Assembly (NCBI GenBank): GCA_014055525.1
Contig: WIAH01000010.1
Location: forward strand, 62,001 to 126,000
Length of the DNA: 64,000 bases
Direction of reading: 5' to 3'
Source: Nitrospira sp. CR1.3
Lineage (GTDB): Bacteria > Nitrospirota > Nitrospiria > Nitrospirales > Nitrospiraceae
The notes below the pieces were generated by a model. That model saw only the letters and a list, made by a program, of their open reading frames with translations, ran no database searches and had not been told where the DNA came from. This document shows, piece after piece, positions 7,364-15,739 of this stretch (position 1 is its first letter; each line of letters opens with the position of its first letter). A program made the position numbers and the translations under genes.

Positions 7364-8176
7364 TTGTCAGGCAGGCCGACACCGGCAACAGAAACGACAC
7401 GCATGCCGCCGATTGCCCATCCTCTCGCCGCACATATTCAGACCGTCAAGAAGCGTCTGCTCATCATCGGAGCCACGATCCTGATCGCCCTGATGGTCGC
7501 CTTTGCGTTTTCGGCCGAGATGGTGGCCTGGCTGAATCGGCCCTTCCCCAATCAACTGGTGTTCTATGGGCCGACGGAAGCGCTCTTCGCCTCGATCAAG
7601 GTGTCGTTTCTAGCGGCAATCCTGGCCAGCCTTCCCGTCATATTCTATCAATTCTGGAAATTCGTCGAGCCGGCGCTGCTCCCGAGGGAGCAGCGCTGGG
7701 GCATCCCGATCTTCCTGCTCGCCGGAGCGCTCTTCACCCTCGGGCTGGTGTTCTGTAACCTGGTCATCCTGCCGCTGGTCATCGATTTCTTCGTCAGCTT
7801 CGGCATGGACCGGGACATCACCCCGCAGCTGAGCGTAGGCACCTATATCGATTTCAACGTCAAGTTTCTCCTGACGTTCGGCTGCGCCTTCGAGCTGCCG
7901 CTGGTACTGACCATCCTGGCACGGGTCGGCATGGTCTCGGCACAGACGCTGGCCAAGTATCGCAAGCACGCCATTCTCAGCTCCTTGATCATCTCCGCCG
8001 TCGTCACCCCCGATGCGACGTTGTTTACGATGCTGTTGATGGCCGTGCCGCTGATGGTGCTCTATGAAATCGGCATCCTCGGCGCGAGAATCTTCGGACG
8101 AGGCAGTCCTCCCGATGTGAGCCTGCCGCTTGATCCCGATCTGCCGATGGGGACAGCGGGGCACCGCGTCCGGTAG
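7364..8176 (+). CDS. tatC: Sec-independent protein translocase TatC
   Basis: TatC is the twin-arginine signal receptor of the Tat pathway, which exports folded proteins. The protein has six predicted transmembrane segments and PLAAHIQTVKKRLL near the N-terminus, the equivalent of the LxELRxRL motif. LPVIFYQFWKFVEPALLPREQR is the diagnostic TatC loop. The TTG at 7364 is preferred because GAGGA lies six bases before it; an ATG at 7403 would shorten the product by 13 residues and has no good Shine-Dalgarno sequence. tatA/tatB are not nearby. Confidence 0.93.
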   Translation: MSGRPTPATETTRMPPIAHPLAAHIQTVKKRLLIIGATILIALMVAFAFSAEMVAWLNRPFPNQLVFYGPTEALFASIKVSFLAAILASLPVIFYQFWKFVEPALLPREQRWGIPIFLLAGALFTLGLVFCNLVILPLVIDFFVSFGMDRDITPQLSVGTYIDFNVKFLLTFGCAFELPLVLTILARVGMVSAQTLAKYRKHAILSSLIISAVVTPDATLFTMLLMAVPLMVLYEIGILGARIFGRGSPPDVSLPLDPDLPMGTAGHRVR

Positions 8177-8194
8177 AATGTCTCAACAACCCCC

Positions 8195-9238
8195 ATGCAA
8201 ACTCGCTACACACACGGGATCGTCTTGCCCCTCCTGCTGTCGAGCTTGGCTGCCGCAGCCTGGGCCCAACAGGGCACGCTGCCGGACGGTCCCCAGCCCG
8301 GCCCGATGGACCAGCAGGCCGCCAGCATCCAGGCGCTCACCGCCGCCGGCGAGCAGTTGCTCTATGCCGGCTCGTTCGGACACGGGCTGTTTCGCAGCGA
8401 CGATCGCGGCGCGACCTGGACGAAATCGGGGCAGGGAGTCACCGACCCCTTTATCCTTTCCCTCGTGACCGGAAAAGACGGCGCGATTTATGCGGGCACG
8501 TTTCGCGGCGGCGTCTTCAGGACGCGCGACCACGGCAAAACGTGGCAGGCGATCAACGGCGGACTCAAGCGTCATGAGATCAAGACGCTGTTGGCCGTGG
8601 GCGACGTGATCTATGCGGGAACAGCCGACGGCGCCTACCGCCTCGGCAAGAGCGATGACCATTGGGTCGTCGTGACGACCGGGCTCGACGAAATTCTCGT
8701 TCATGCGCTGGCGCAGTCGTCGGACGGCACGCTCTACGCGGGCACATCGGGAAAAGGCGTACTGCGATTCAAAGCCAACTCGAACGGCTGGGTGCGGATG
8801 CACCACGGTCTGAAGGACCACGAGGGCATGATTGAAAACTTCATTCGCGTGCTGACGATCGATCCGGAAGGAGCGATCTACGCCGGCACATTCGACGGCG
8901 GCGTCTTTCGCAGCGCCGATGGAGGGACGACCTGGCGGCCTATCAGCAGAGCCTTGCCCAACGATTCGATCCGCGGCATCCTATTCAACAGCCGGGGACT
9001 GTTCGTGGCAACCGGGCATGGCATCTTCAAGACAACCGACAAGGGCCGTCAGTGGGTGCCCCTCAACAACGGATTGACCAGCATGGCGGTCCAGGTGCTG
9101 ATCGAATCCGGCTCCGGCGCGCTCTACGCCGGCACCAATGCGGGCGCTTTTCGCAGCGACGATGACGGGAAAACCTGGACCGCCATCAATCAAGGACTTG
9201 AAGGGGGAATGGCGCCGCCGCCCTTCCTCTTTCGTTAG
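8195..9238 (+). CDS. Secreted Asp-box (BNR-like) beta-propeller protein
   Basis: A 347-residue exported protein with a signal peptide ending AAAAWAQQ (cleavage near residue 25). About six Asp-box repeats of the form S/TxDxGxTW follow, for example RSDDRGATWT, TRDHGKTWQ, RSADGGTTWR, TTDKGRQWV and RSDDDGKTWT, each preceded by a YAGT strand. This is a six- or seven-bladed beta-propeller of the sialidase/YCF48 type. No catalytic residues are evident, so a binding or scaffold role in the periplasm is more likely than a glycosidase. Confidence 0.8.
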   Translation: MQTRYTHGIVLPLLLSSLAAAAWAQQGTLPDGPQPGPMDQQAASIQALTAAGEQLLYAGSFGHGLFRSDDRGATWTKSGQGVTDPFILSLVTGKDGAIYAGTFRGGVFRTRDHGKTWQAINGGLKRHEIKTLLAVGDVIYAGTADGAYRLGKSDDHWVVVTTGLDEILVHALAQSSDGTLYAGTSGKGVLRFKANSNGWVRMHHGLKDHEGMIENFIRVLTIDPEGAIYAGTFDGGVFRSADGGTTWRPISRALPNDSIRGILFNSRGLFVATGHGIFKTTDKGRQWVPLNNGLTSMAVQVLIESGSGALYAGTNAGAFRSDDDGKTWTAINQGLEGGMAPPPFLFR

Positions 9239-9261
9239 CGCAGGAGAAAGGATGCACACCG

Positions 9262-9774
9262 ATGTCAGAGTCGACTGAGAAAACTCGGGCAACGATTTCC
9301 GTGACCAGCAAGGGGCAGGCGCTCGGCGACATCGTGCTGAAGTTCTTCCATGATGTGGCGCCCGGTCACGTGAAAAATTTTACGGATCTGGCCAGGAAGG
9401 GCTTTTACAACGGCACGACCTTTCATCGCGTCATTCCCGGATTCATGATCCAGGGAGGCGATCCGAACAGCAAGAACGCCGATCGGTCGTCGCACGGCAT
9501 GGGCGGCCCCGGATACAGGATCAAAGCGGAATTCAACAGCAAACCGCACAAGCGGGGAGTGCTCTCCATGGCCCGCGCCAATGATCCGGACAGCGCCGGC
9601 TCGCAGTTTTTCATCTGCGTCGCCGACGCCAATTTCCTCGACTGGCAGTATACCGCCTTCGGTGAGGTCGTGAGCGGGATGGAGATCGCGGACAAGGTGG
9701 TGAACATGAAGCGTGACGGCCGGGATAATCCGCTCGAACGCATCGAAATGACGGTCACCATCACTGAGGCGTAA
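9262..9774 (+). CDS. Cyclophilin-type peptidyl-prolyl cis-trans isomerase
   Basis: A 170-residue cyclophilin that accelerates proline isomerisation during folding. It has FHRVIPGFMIQGGDP, with the catalytic Arg and the Phe/Met/Gln of the active site, and later GVLSMARANDPDSAGSQFFI. No signal peptide is seen, so it is probably cytoplasmic. It starts 23 bases after the beta-propeller gene, behind GGAGAAAGG. Confidence 0.95.
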   Translation: MSESTEKTRATISVTSKGQALGDIVLKFFHDVAPGHVKNFTDLARKGFYNGTTFHRVIPGFMIQGGDPNSKNADRSSHGMGGPGYRIKAEFNSKPHKRGVLSMARANDPDSAGSQFFICVADANFLDWQYTAFGEVVSGMEIADKVVNMKRDGRDNPLERIEMTVTITEA

Positions 9775-9784
9775 GGGGGTAGAG

Positions 9785-10528
9785 GTGAGGGGCACGGGGG
9801 CAGACAGCAGTCGATCGTGGAATCTGTTTCTTGCGCCCGCCTCGACCCTCACGCCTCACGCCTTACCTGTGCTGGTTTTTGCCGTCCTGGCCGGCTGCGC
9901 GATCCCTCAGACCCCTTATCGAGCCATATATGAGGATCCGGTCAACTACGTGCGACTGGAGCTGGACTCCTCGGTCCTCCCTGAATGGTCGCCCGGCCAC
10001 CATTCCCATCCGAGGACGTTCACGCCAGAGTATGTCACGCGGATACTGACGGGCTTGACGGTGCAGGAACACCGCATCTGGCTGCAGAAATGGATTCAAG
10101 GCGAGGCGCCGATGGTGCCCGCCTTCCGGGAGGAAGAAGTGGCGCTGCTCGCGCCGCAGATCGCGGAAGCTTTCAAGATGGCCGAGTATAACGAGCGAGT
10201 GACGTTCTATCTCAGCCAGCCGCAAACGTCCGTCAAGCGAGTCATCACCACCGGCGGCCTCTACATCCGCGATGCCGAGTTGCACGTCCTGCTGGGAAAT
10301 TGGCAGAGCGTGTACGGCATCCCGACGTACGGAATGATCTATGACCGGCGCTATCCGATGCGACCGACGGCCGCCAAGGGATTCGACCTCTTCTTCAAGC
10401 CGCCGGACGCCGTCATCACCCAACAGAGCAGTTTTCTGGACACCCTGCTCGCCAACGAGAAAGACGAACTCGTGATCAACATCGATCGACTCACGCCGAC
10501 CGAGGTCGCCGCTTCGGTTCTTCCCTAG
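9785..10528 (+). CDS. Putative lipoprotein of unknown function
   Basis: A 247-residue protein probably starting at GTG 9785 behind GGGGG. Residues about 26-38 contain the hydrophobic run and lipobox LVFAVLAGC, so it should be lipidated with Cys near residue 38. The region before the signal is unusually long and sits on a pair of GTGAGG/CCTCACGC repeats, so the true start may lie further in. The mature part is mixed alpha/beta with no recognised motif. It follows the cyclophilin by 10 bases. Confidence 0.6.
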   Translation: MRGTGADSSRSWNLFLAPASTLTPHALPVLVFAVLAGCAIPQTPYRAIYEDPVNYVRLELDSSVLPEWSPGHHSHPRTFTPEYVTRILTGLTVQEHRIWLQKWIQGEAPMVPAFREEEVALLAPQIAEAFKMAEYNERVTFYLSQPQTSVKRVITTGGLYIRDAELHVLLGNWQSVYGIPTYGMIYDRRYPMRPTAAKGFDLFFKPPDAVITQQSSFLDTLLANEKDELVINIDRLTPTEVAASVLP

Positions 10529-10645
10529 TGAAACTCTCCGACTTTTCACGTTGTGAGCCCGGAATCGGCGCGCACTTCTTTGACCCATTTCGTTGACAAA
10601 ACATAGGCTCACTGTTAGCGTTTGCTGGTTATATGGAGGTCTGCC

Positions 10646-12880
10646 TTGGGCATCGACCGCAGTAAGGTTTTGCACAGCGCCCAGCTTTTCGCATCCAAGG
10701 GTCAGTTCGACGCCGCTATCAACGAATGGAAAAAACTGTCGGCCGAATCGCCGGCCGACGGGAGTATTTACAATTCGATCGGGGAGTTGCACCTCAAGCG
10801 CAGCGCGACGGGCGAGGCGGTTGCGGCATTTCTGCAATCGGCCAACGCGTTTCGGGGGGAAGGTGCGACCCTCAAGGCCATCGCGACGTACAAGAAAGTC
10901 CTGAAGCTCGACCCCTCCCGCTACGACATCTACCGGTACCTGGGCGATCTCAACGCTGAGCGGGGACTCCTGAGCAGCGCCGTTCAGGACTATCTGACGC
11001 TCGGAAAGTACTATCTCAAGGAGCGCAAGACCAAAGAAGCGCTCGATGTCTATAAGAAGATCGTCAGCCAGGATCCCTCCAATCTCGACGCGCAACAGCG
11101 TGTGGCCGAACTCTGCGTGCAGGAGAACATGCAGGACGAGGCCACGAAGGTGTACCTACAGCTCGGTCGGGAGCGATCGGCGCAACAACGCTACGGCGAA
11201 GCCAAGGAAGCCTATCAGTCGGTTCTCCGCATCGATCCGGCCAACAGCGAAGCCATCCAGTTCATCGAGCATTTCGAGAAAACGGGAGGAGATCCCGGGC
11301 GGTTCGCCAAAAGTGGAGCACCGGCCTCGACTGCGGCGGGAAAGAGCCTGGAACCGATGGACCTGCTGGCTGAAGCCGGCCGGCGTATCGAAGAAAAGCA
11401 GTATGCCGGCGCGGAAGCGATCCTCAATCAACTGTTGTCGAAAGAGCCCGGCAACCCGCAGGTCTGCCAACTCCTCGCGAGACTGCATCTGCAACAGGGC
11501 CAACTCCAGGTGGCGCTGGGAGAATATCGCTTCCTGGCCGGCGCCGCGTTGCGGGCCCAGGAATATCCTCAAGCGGAATTGTTGATTAAGGAGTTTCTGG
11601 CCATCGAGCCCAACTCGGTTCCACTCCTCGAACTGCACGGTGAGCTGTACGAAGAACAGGGCGACGCGGCAACCGCGGTCCAGCACTATGGAAGGGCTGT
11701 CGAAGTGCTGCTTGAGCATCCCGAGCCTGGCATGCCGACGCTGCACGAAGAGCTTTTCGACAAGATCAAGAGCTTGGCTCCGGACAATCCCGTGGTTCAA
11801 CGCCTCTCGACGCTCATGCAAGGCGGAACAGCGGCTGCCGAGCCCGCCGATACGGCGGCGGCGCCTAGTGCACCCGCCTTGATTCCGGCTGCCGCCGAGG
11901 AGTTTACGATCGTCGGTGCGGCGCCGGACGATGCCTGGAACATGACCTCCAAGATTTCCCTGGGGCAGGATCGACATTTTGCCGCGGCGGAATCTTCCTC
12001 TCTGTCGGACAATGAGCCTTCCGCCGCACCGACGTTTTCGATAGCCAAGACCGCGCCAGATCAGCCATCGGGTTCCAGTGGTCTTACGGCGGATTCTCCT
12101 CCCGCGCAACCGATCCTCACAAGAGAAGCTCAGTTCCAATCCTATCTCGACGCGGGGCAGTTGGTGGAAGCGGAACTCTGGCTCGGGCGGCTTGTGAGCA
12201 AACAGCCAGATGACGCCGAGGCGCGCGTATTCCTGGGACAGCTGCTGGAGCGAAAGGGAGACGGCGCCAGCGCGTCCCTGCAGTATGCCCGGGCGCTCGA
12301 GCTGCGCCTGGCCGGGATGCCTCCGGGTGCCGTGGAGCCCTTGAGAGAACTCTACCTTAAAGTGAAAACCTTGGCTCCGTCCAATCCGCTCGTGGCGAAA
12401 CTCGCTTCGGCCTTTGCCTCTCCTCAGGCAGCCAAGCCCGCTGTCGCCGCGGGGGACGCTCCCGCGGCGCCGGCGGACGGAATCGATCTCGAGACCCACT
12501 ACACGCTCGGCGTCGCTTACAAAAATATGGGCTTGCTGGATGAGGCGAAGGAAGAGTTTGCGTTGTCGATGAAATCGCCGGCGGTGTTTCTCGATTCCTG
12601 TCTGATGACTGCGGTGTGCCTGAAAGAGCAAGGGCAGCCCGACGCCGCGAGCGCGCAGCTCGAACGGCTCTTGACCGATTCCCGTTGCCAAGGCGCCAAG
12701 GCTCAGGCCATTCGGTATGAATTGGGATTACTATACGAAGAGCAGGCCCAGTGGCAGCAGGCTGTGACGATGTTTGAATCCATTCCGACCTTCCACGACG
12801 TTCCGGAACGGTTGTTGTCGATCCGCGCCGAACACAACCCCGCTCACGCCGCTCCCAAAGCCTTCGGATACGCGAGCTAG
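10646..12880 (+). CDS. Large tetratricopeptide-repeat protein
   Basis: A 744-residue cytoplasmic protein built of helical TPR units (for example AQLFASKGQFDAAINEWKKL and LKAIATYKKVLKLDPSRYDI). Ala/Pro-rich linkers lie near residues 395-490 and 590-615. The TTG at 10646 is preferred because GGAGG ends six bases before it, giving MGIDRSKVLHSAQ; a TTG at 10622 lacks this. A module at about 327-390 is repeated at about 525-590, both ending K.LAP.NP.V..L. It is probably a protein-interaction scaffold. Its stop overlaps the converging dehydrogenase gene. Confidence 0.85.
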   Translation: MGIDRSKVLHSAQLFASKGQFDAAINEWKKLSAESPADGSIYNSIGELHLKRSATGEAVAAFLQSANAFRGEGATLKAIATYKKVLKLDPSRYDIYRYLGDLNAERGLLSSAVQDYLTLGKYYLKERKTKEALDVYKKIVSQDPSNLDAQQRVAELCVQENMQDEATKVYLQLGRERSAQQRYGEAKEAYQSVLRIDPANSEAIQFIEHFEKTGGDPGRFAKSGAPASTAAGKSLEPMDLLAEAGRRIEEKQYAGAEAILNQLLSKEPGNPQVCQLLARLHLQQGQLQVALGEYRFLAGAALRAQEYPQAELLIKEFLAIEPNSVPLLELHGELYEEQGDAATAVQHYGRAVEVLLEHPEPGMPTLHEELFDKIKSLAPDNPVVQRLSTLMQGGTAAAEPADTAAAPSAPALIPAAAEEFTIVGAAPDDAWNMTSKISLGQDRHFAAAESSSLSDNEPSAAPTFSIAKTAPDQPSGSSGLTADSPPAQPILTREAQFQSYLDAGQLVEAELWLGRLVSKQPDDAEARVFLGQLLERKGDGASASLQYARALELRLAGMPPGAVEPLRELYLKVKTLAPSNPLVAKLASAFASPQAAKPAVAAGDAPAAPADGIDLETHYTLGVAYKNMGLLDEAKEEFALSMKSPAVFLDSCLMTAVCLKEQGQPDAASAQLERLLTDSRCQGAKAQAIRYELGLLYEEQAQWQQAVTMFESIPTFHDVPERLLSIRAEHNPAHAAPKAFGYAS

Positions 12881-13848
12881 CGAGAATCGTTCACGGCGTT
12901 CGGCGCGGGCCTCCCTCCTAATACCGCTTCGATATTCTGCAGACAGATCATGCCCATCTGAATTCGTGCCGACCAGGTCGCCGAACCGAGATGCGGCAGG
13001 AGCACCACTTGCGGAAGAACAAGCAGCCGGGGATGAATGCGCGGTTCTTCTTCATACACATCCAGCCCCGCCCCCGCAAGAGTCCGTTTCTGCAAGGCCT
13101 CCACAAGCGCCGCTTCATCCACGATGGGACCCCGAGCCGTATTGATCAGGACGGCGGTCTGGCGCATGAGAGCCAGCTCCGCCCGACCGATCAGGTGTCG
13201 AGTGGTGTCCGTGAGCGGCACGTGGATCGAGATAAAATCCGCCTGACGAAGTACTTCCGATAGTGTCCGAAGCTCCCATGTTCCTGATAAAGGGGGCGGG
13301 ATGGGACGGCGAGCCTGGTAGAGCACGCGCATGCGAAAGCCGGCAGCGCGTTGTGCGACTGCCTGTCCGATCCTCCCCATCCCGATAATACCAAGAGTCC
13401 GGCCGGCCACCTCGACCCCTAGCAACTGCGTTGCCGTCCAGCCGGTCCAGCCCCCGGCTCGGACCAGCGCATCACCCTCAACAACTCGTCTCGCGGTCGC
13501 CAACAACAGCGCCCAGGTCAGGTCCGCCGTGGCGTCCGTGAGTACGTCCGGCGTGTTGGTGACGATCACTCCGCGCCCATGAGCCGCTGTCAAATCAACG
13601 TTGTTATAGCCGACGGCGTAGTTGGCGAGAATCCGCAGCCGGGAGGCGCCGACGAGCGTGTCTCCGTCGATTCGTTCCGACAAGGTCACAATTGCGGCCA
13701 CCGCTTCGCGCAATCCCGCTTGCAACGAGGAAGGTGAGGGCGAGAGGTCGCCCGGTTCCTCCACGAGCCGGTAGCGCTCGCGAATCTTCGCCATCACCGG
13801 ATCGGGCAACAGGCGGGATAGATAGAGGAGGGGACGCTGGTCGCTCAT
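12877..13848 (-). CDS. D-2-hydroxyacid dehydrogenase (glyoxylate/hydroxypyruvate reductase-like)
   Basis: A 323-residue NAD(P)-dependent dehydrogenase of the D-isomer 2-hydroxyacid family. It has the Rossmann motif GIIGMGRIGQAVA and the catalytic triad: Arg in NTARGPIVDE, Glu in LDVYEEEP and His in LLPHLGSAT. The GRIG pattern and LPHLGSAT fit glyoxylate/hydroxypyruvate or gluconate 2-keto reductases better than 3-phosphoglycerate dehydrogenase, which would carry an extra ACT domain. The substrate is not certain. It converges on and overlaps the TPR gene by four bases. Confidence 0.88.
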   Translation of the reverse strand: MSDQRPLLYLSRLLPDPVMAKIRERYRLVEEPGDLSPSPSSLQAGLREAVAAIVTLSERIDGDTLVGASRLRILANYAVGYNNVDLTAAHGRGVIVTNTPDVLTDATADLTWALLLATARRVVEGDALVRAGGWTGWTATQLLGVEVAGRTLGIIGMGRIGQAVAQRAAGFRMRVLYQARRPIPPPLSGTWELRTLSEVLRQADFISIHVPLTDTTRHLIGRAELALMRQTAVLINTARGPIVDEAALVEALQKRTLAGAGLDVYEEEPRIHPRLLVLPQVVLLPHLGSATWSARIQMGMICLQNIEAVLGGRPAPNAVNDSR

Positions 13849-14048
13849 GACTCCGGTCGCTATCTTAGCGGGTCGGAGCGGCGCTCACAACCGGCGTTAC
13901 GCGAACAGAGCCCTTGCCGATAGCGCCGCCCGGCGAGTGAGAATCCGTTCGTCTTGAAGTTGGCAATCTCATTTGTTATTCTCCGCTCGCCTTCCCATAC
14001 ACGAATCATCATAGCGGGTATAGCGGGCAATCCCCAAGGAGTCGGAGC

Positions 14049-15599
14049 ATGGCCAGCATCAAGCGGGCGCTCGTCAGTGTTTCAGACAAGACCGGAGTCG
14101 TCGACATGGCCAGAGGGCTCGAAGCCCTCGGCGCCGAAATTCTCTCGACCGGCGGCACGGCGAAAGCGCTGCGTGACGCCGGAGTCAAGGTGACCGATGT
14201 GGCGGCCTATACCGGTTCGCCGGAAATTCTCGACGGCCGGGTCAAGACACTTCATCCGAAGATTCACGGCGGGTTGCTCGGGCGTCGGTCCCTGCCGGCT
14301 CATGTCGATCAAATGAAGCAGCACGACATCGGCCCGATCGATGTCGTCGTCGTCAATCTCTATCCCTTTGAATCCACCATCTCACAATCCGATTGCCGCT
14401 TTGAGGAGGCCATCGAGAATATCGACATCGGCGGTCCGTCGATGCTGCGTTCCGCCGCGAAAAACCACGAGGACGTGCTGGTCGTCGTCGATCCGGCCGA
14501 TTACCAGCGGGTGCTCGACGCGGTGAAGGCCAACGGCGTGACGAGGACCCTGCGCCGCGAGTTGGCCACGAAGGTATTTCAGCACACAGCACGGTACGAC
14601 AGCGTGATCGCCGGATACTTGGAAAAGCAGACGAGCGACGGCGCAAAGTTTCCGAAGATCCTGTCCCTGCAATACGAGCTGGCTGAAGCGCTTCGGTACG
14701 GAGAAAATCCCCATCAACAGGGCGCGTTCTATCGTGAGCCGCAGTCAACGGAGCCTTCGGTCTCCCGCGGACGCATCCTCCACGGCAAGGCGATGTCCTA
14801 CAACAATTTCCTCGATGCCAACTCGGCGCTTGAGCTGGCGAAGGAGTACGACGAGACCGCGGTCGCGATCATCAAACATAACAACCCCTGCGGAGTCGCG
14901 CTGGGAGCGACTCCCGTCGAAGCCTACGTCAGGGCTCGGGAGACCGACCCGATTTCGGCCTTCGGCGGGGTGATCGCCTTCAATCGTCCCGTGGATCTGG
15001 CCGCCGCCAAGGAAATCACTTCGACGTTCGTCGAGGTCGTGATTGCGCCGGGCTTCGCCGAGGACGCGTTGGCTGAACTGAAACGAAAGAAGGATCTTCG
15101 GTTGCTTGATGTCGGCCCACTCACAAAGGTCAAGCAGGAAGGCTATGACTTGAAAAAGCTCGTCGGCGGTCTGATCGTTCAGGACCGGGATCTCGGCACG
15201 CTCACGGACTTGCGAACCCTCCCGGTCCCGACCCTGCGCAAACCGACGGAGGAGGAATACGCCGCCTGCGCGTTCGCCTGGAAGGTCTGCAAGCATGTCA
15301 AATCCAACGCGATCATTTATGCCAAGCCGGGCCAGACGGTCGGGATCGGAGCCGGCCAGATGAGCAGAGTGGACAGCGTGAAGCTGGCTGCGATGAAAGC
15401 GCAGATGCCAGTGAAGGGCTGCGTCATGGCATCCGATGCCTTCTTCCCCTTCCGCGACGGACTCGACGCCGCCGCGCAAGCCGGCATTACGGCCGTGATC
15501 CAGCCGGGGGGCTCCATTCGCGACGCGGAAATCGTCAAAGCGGCGGATGAGCATGGGTTGGCGATGATCATGACCGGAATGAGACACTTTAGACATTGA
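14049..15599 (+). CDS. purH: Bifunctional AICAR formyltransferase/IMP cyclohydrolase
   Basis: PurH carries out the last two steps of IMP synthesis. The 516-residue protein starts with the cyclohydrolase domain (KRALVSVSDKTGVVDMARGL, ILSTGGTAKAL). The transformylase domain follows, with KHNNPCGVALG carrying the catalytic Lys and His of the KHxNPCG motif. Length is normal (E. coli 529). AAGGAG lies ten bases before the ATG. purD follows on the same strand after 140 bases. Confidence 0.97.
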   Translation: MASIKRALVSVSDKTGVVDMARGLEALGAEILSTGGTAKALRDAGVKVTDVAAYTGSPEILDGRVKTLHPKIHGGLLGRRSLPAHVDQMKQHDIGPIDVVVVNLYPFESTISQSDCRFEEAIENIDIGGPSMLRSAAKNHEDVLVVVDPADYQRVLDAVKANGVTRTLRRELATKVFQHTARYDSVIAGYLEKQTSDGAKFPKILSLQYELAEALRYGENPHQQGAFYREPQSTEPSVSRGRILHGKAMSYNNFLDANSALELAKEYDETAVAIIKHNNPCGVALGATPVEAYVRARETDPISAFGGVIAFNRPVDLAAAKEITSTFVEVVIAPGFAEDALAELKRKKDLRLLDVGPLTKVKQEGYDLKKLVGGLIVQDRDLGTLTDLRTLPVPTLRKPTEEEYAACAFAWKVCKHVKSNAIIYAKPGQTVGIGAGQMSRVDSVKLAAMKAQMPVKGCVMASDAFFPFRDGLDAAAQAGITAVIQPGGSIRDAEIVKAADEHGLAMIMTGMRHFRH

Positions 15600-15613
15600 A
15601 AAGGCCGTGACCA

Positions 15614-15711
15614 GTGACGTGTGATGAGTGATCAGCTGACTCACGGTCCAGTCGGTTCTTCGCGATCTATTGCCCCTGCTTTCTCTCCATCTCAGCCTCA
15701 TCATCCGTCAC
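15614..15711. repeat. Imperfect inverted repeat between purH and purD
   Basis: Arms at 15614-15628 (GTGACGTGTGATGAG) and 15697-15711 (CTCATCATCCGTCAC) pair at 13 of 15 positions around 68 bases. They belong to the same GTGA-rich style of spacer sequence seen after the YtxH-like gene. No T-tract follows, so purH-purD read-through remains possible. Confidence 0.45.
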
Positions 15712-15739
15712 TCGCCATCCGTCGCGCTTGGGGTTCGTG

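Noticed and set aside
9863-11095. A 410-residue minus-strand open frame
   Set aside because: Antisense to the lipoprotein and TPR genes, with no recognisable protein features.
11156-12691. A 511-residue open frame on the minus strand
   Set aside because: It mirrors the TPR gene, is rich in Arg and Gly without any motif, and has no Shine-Dalgarno sequence.
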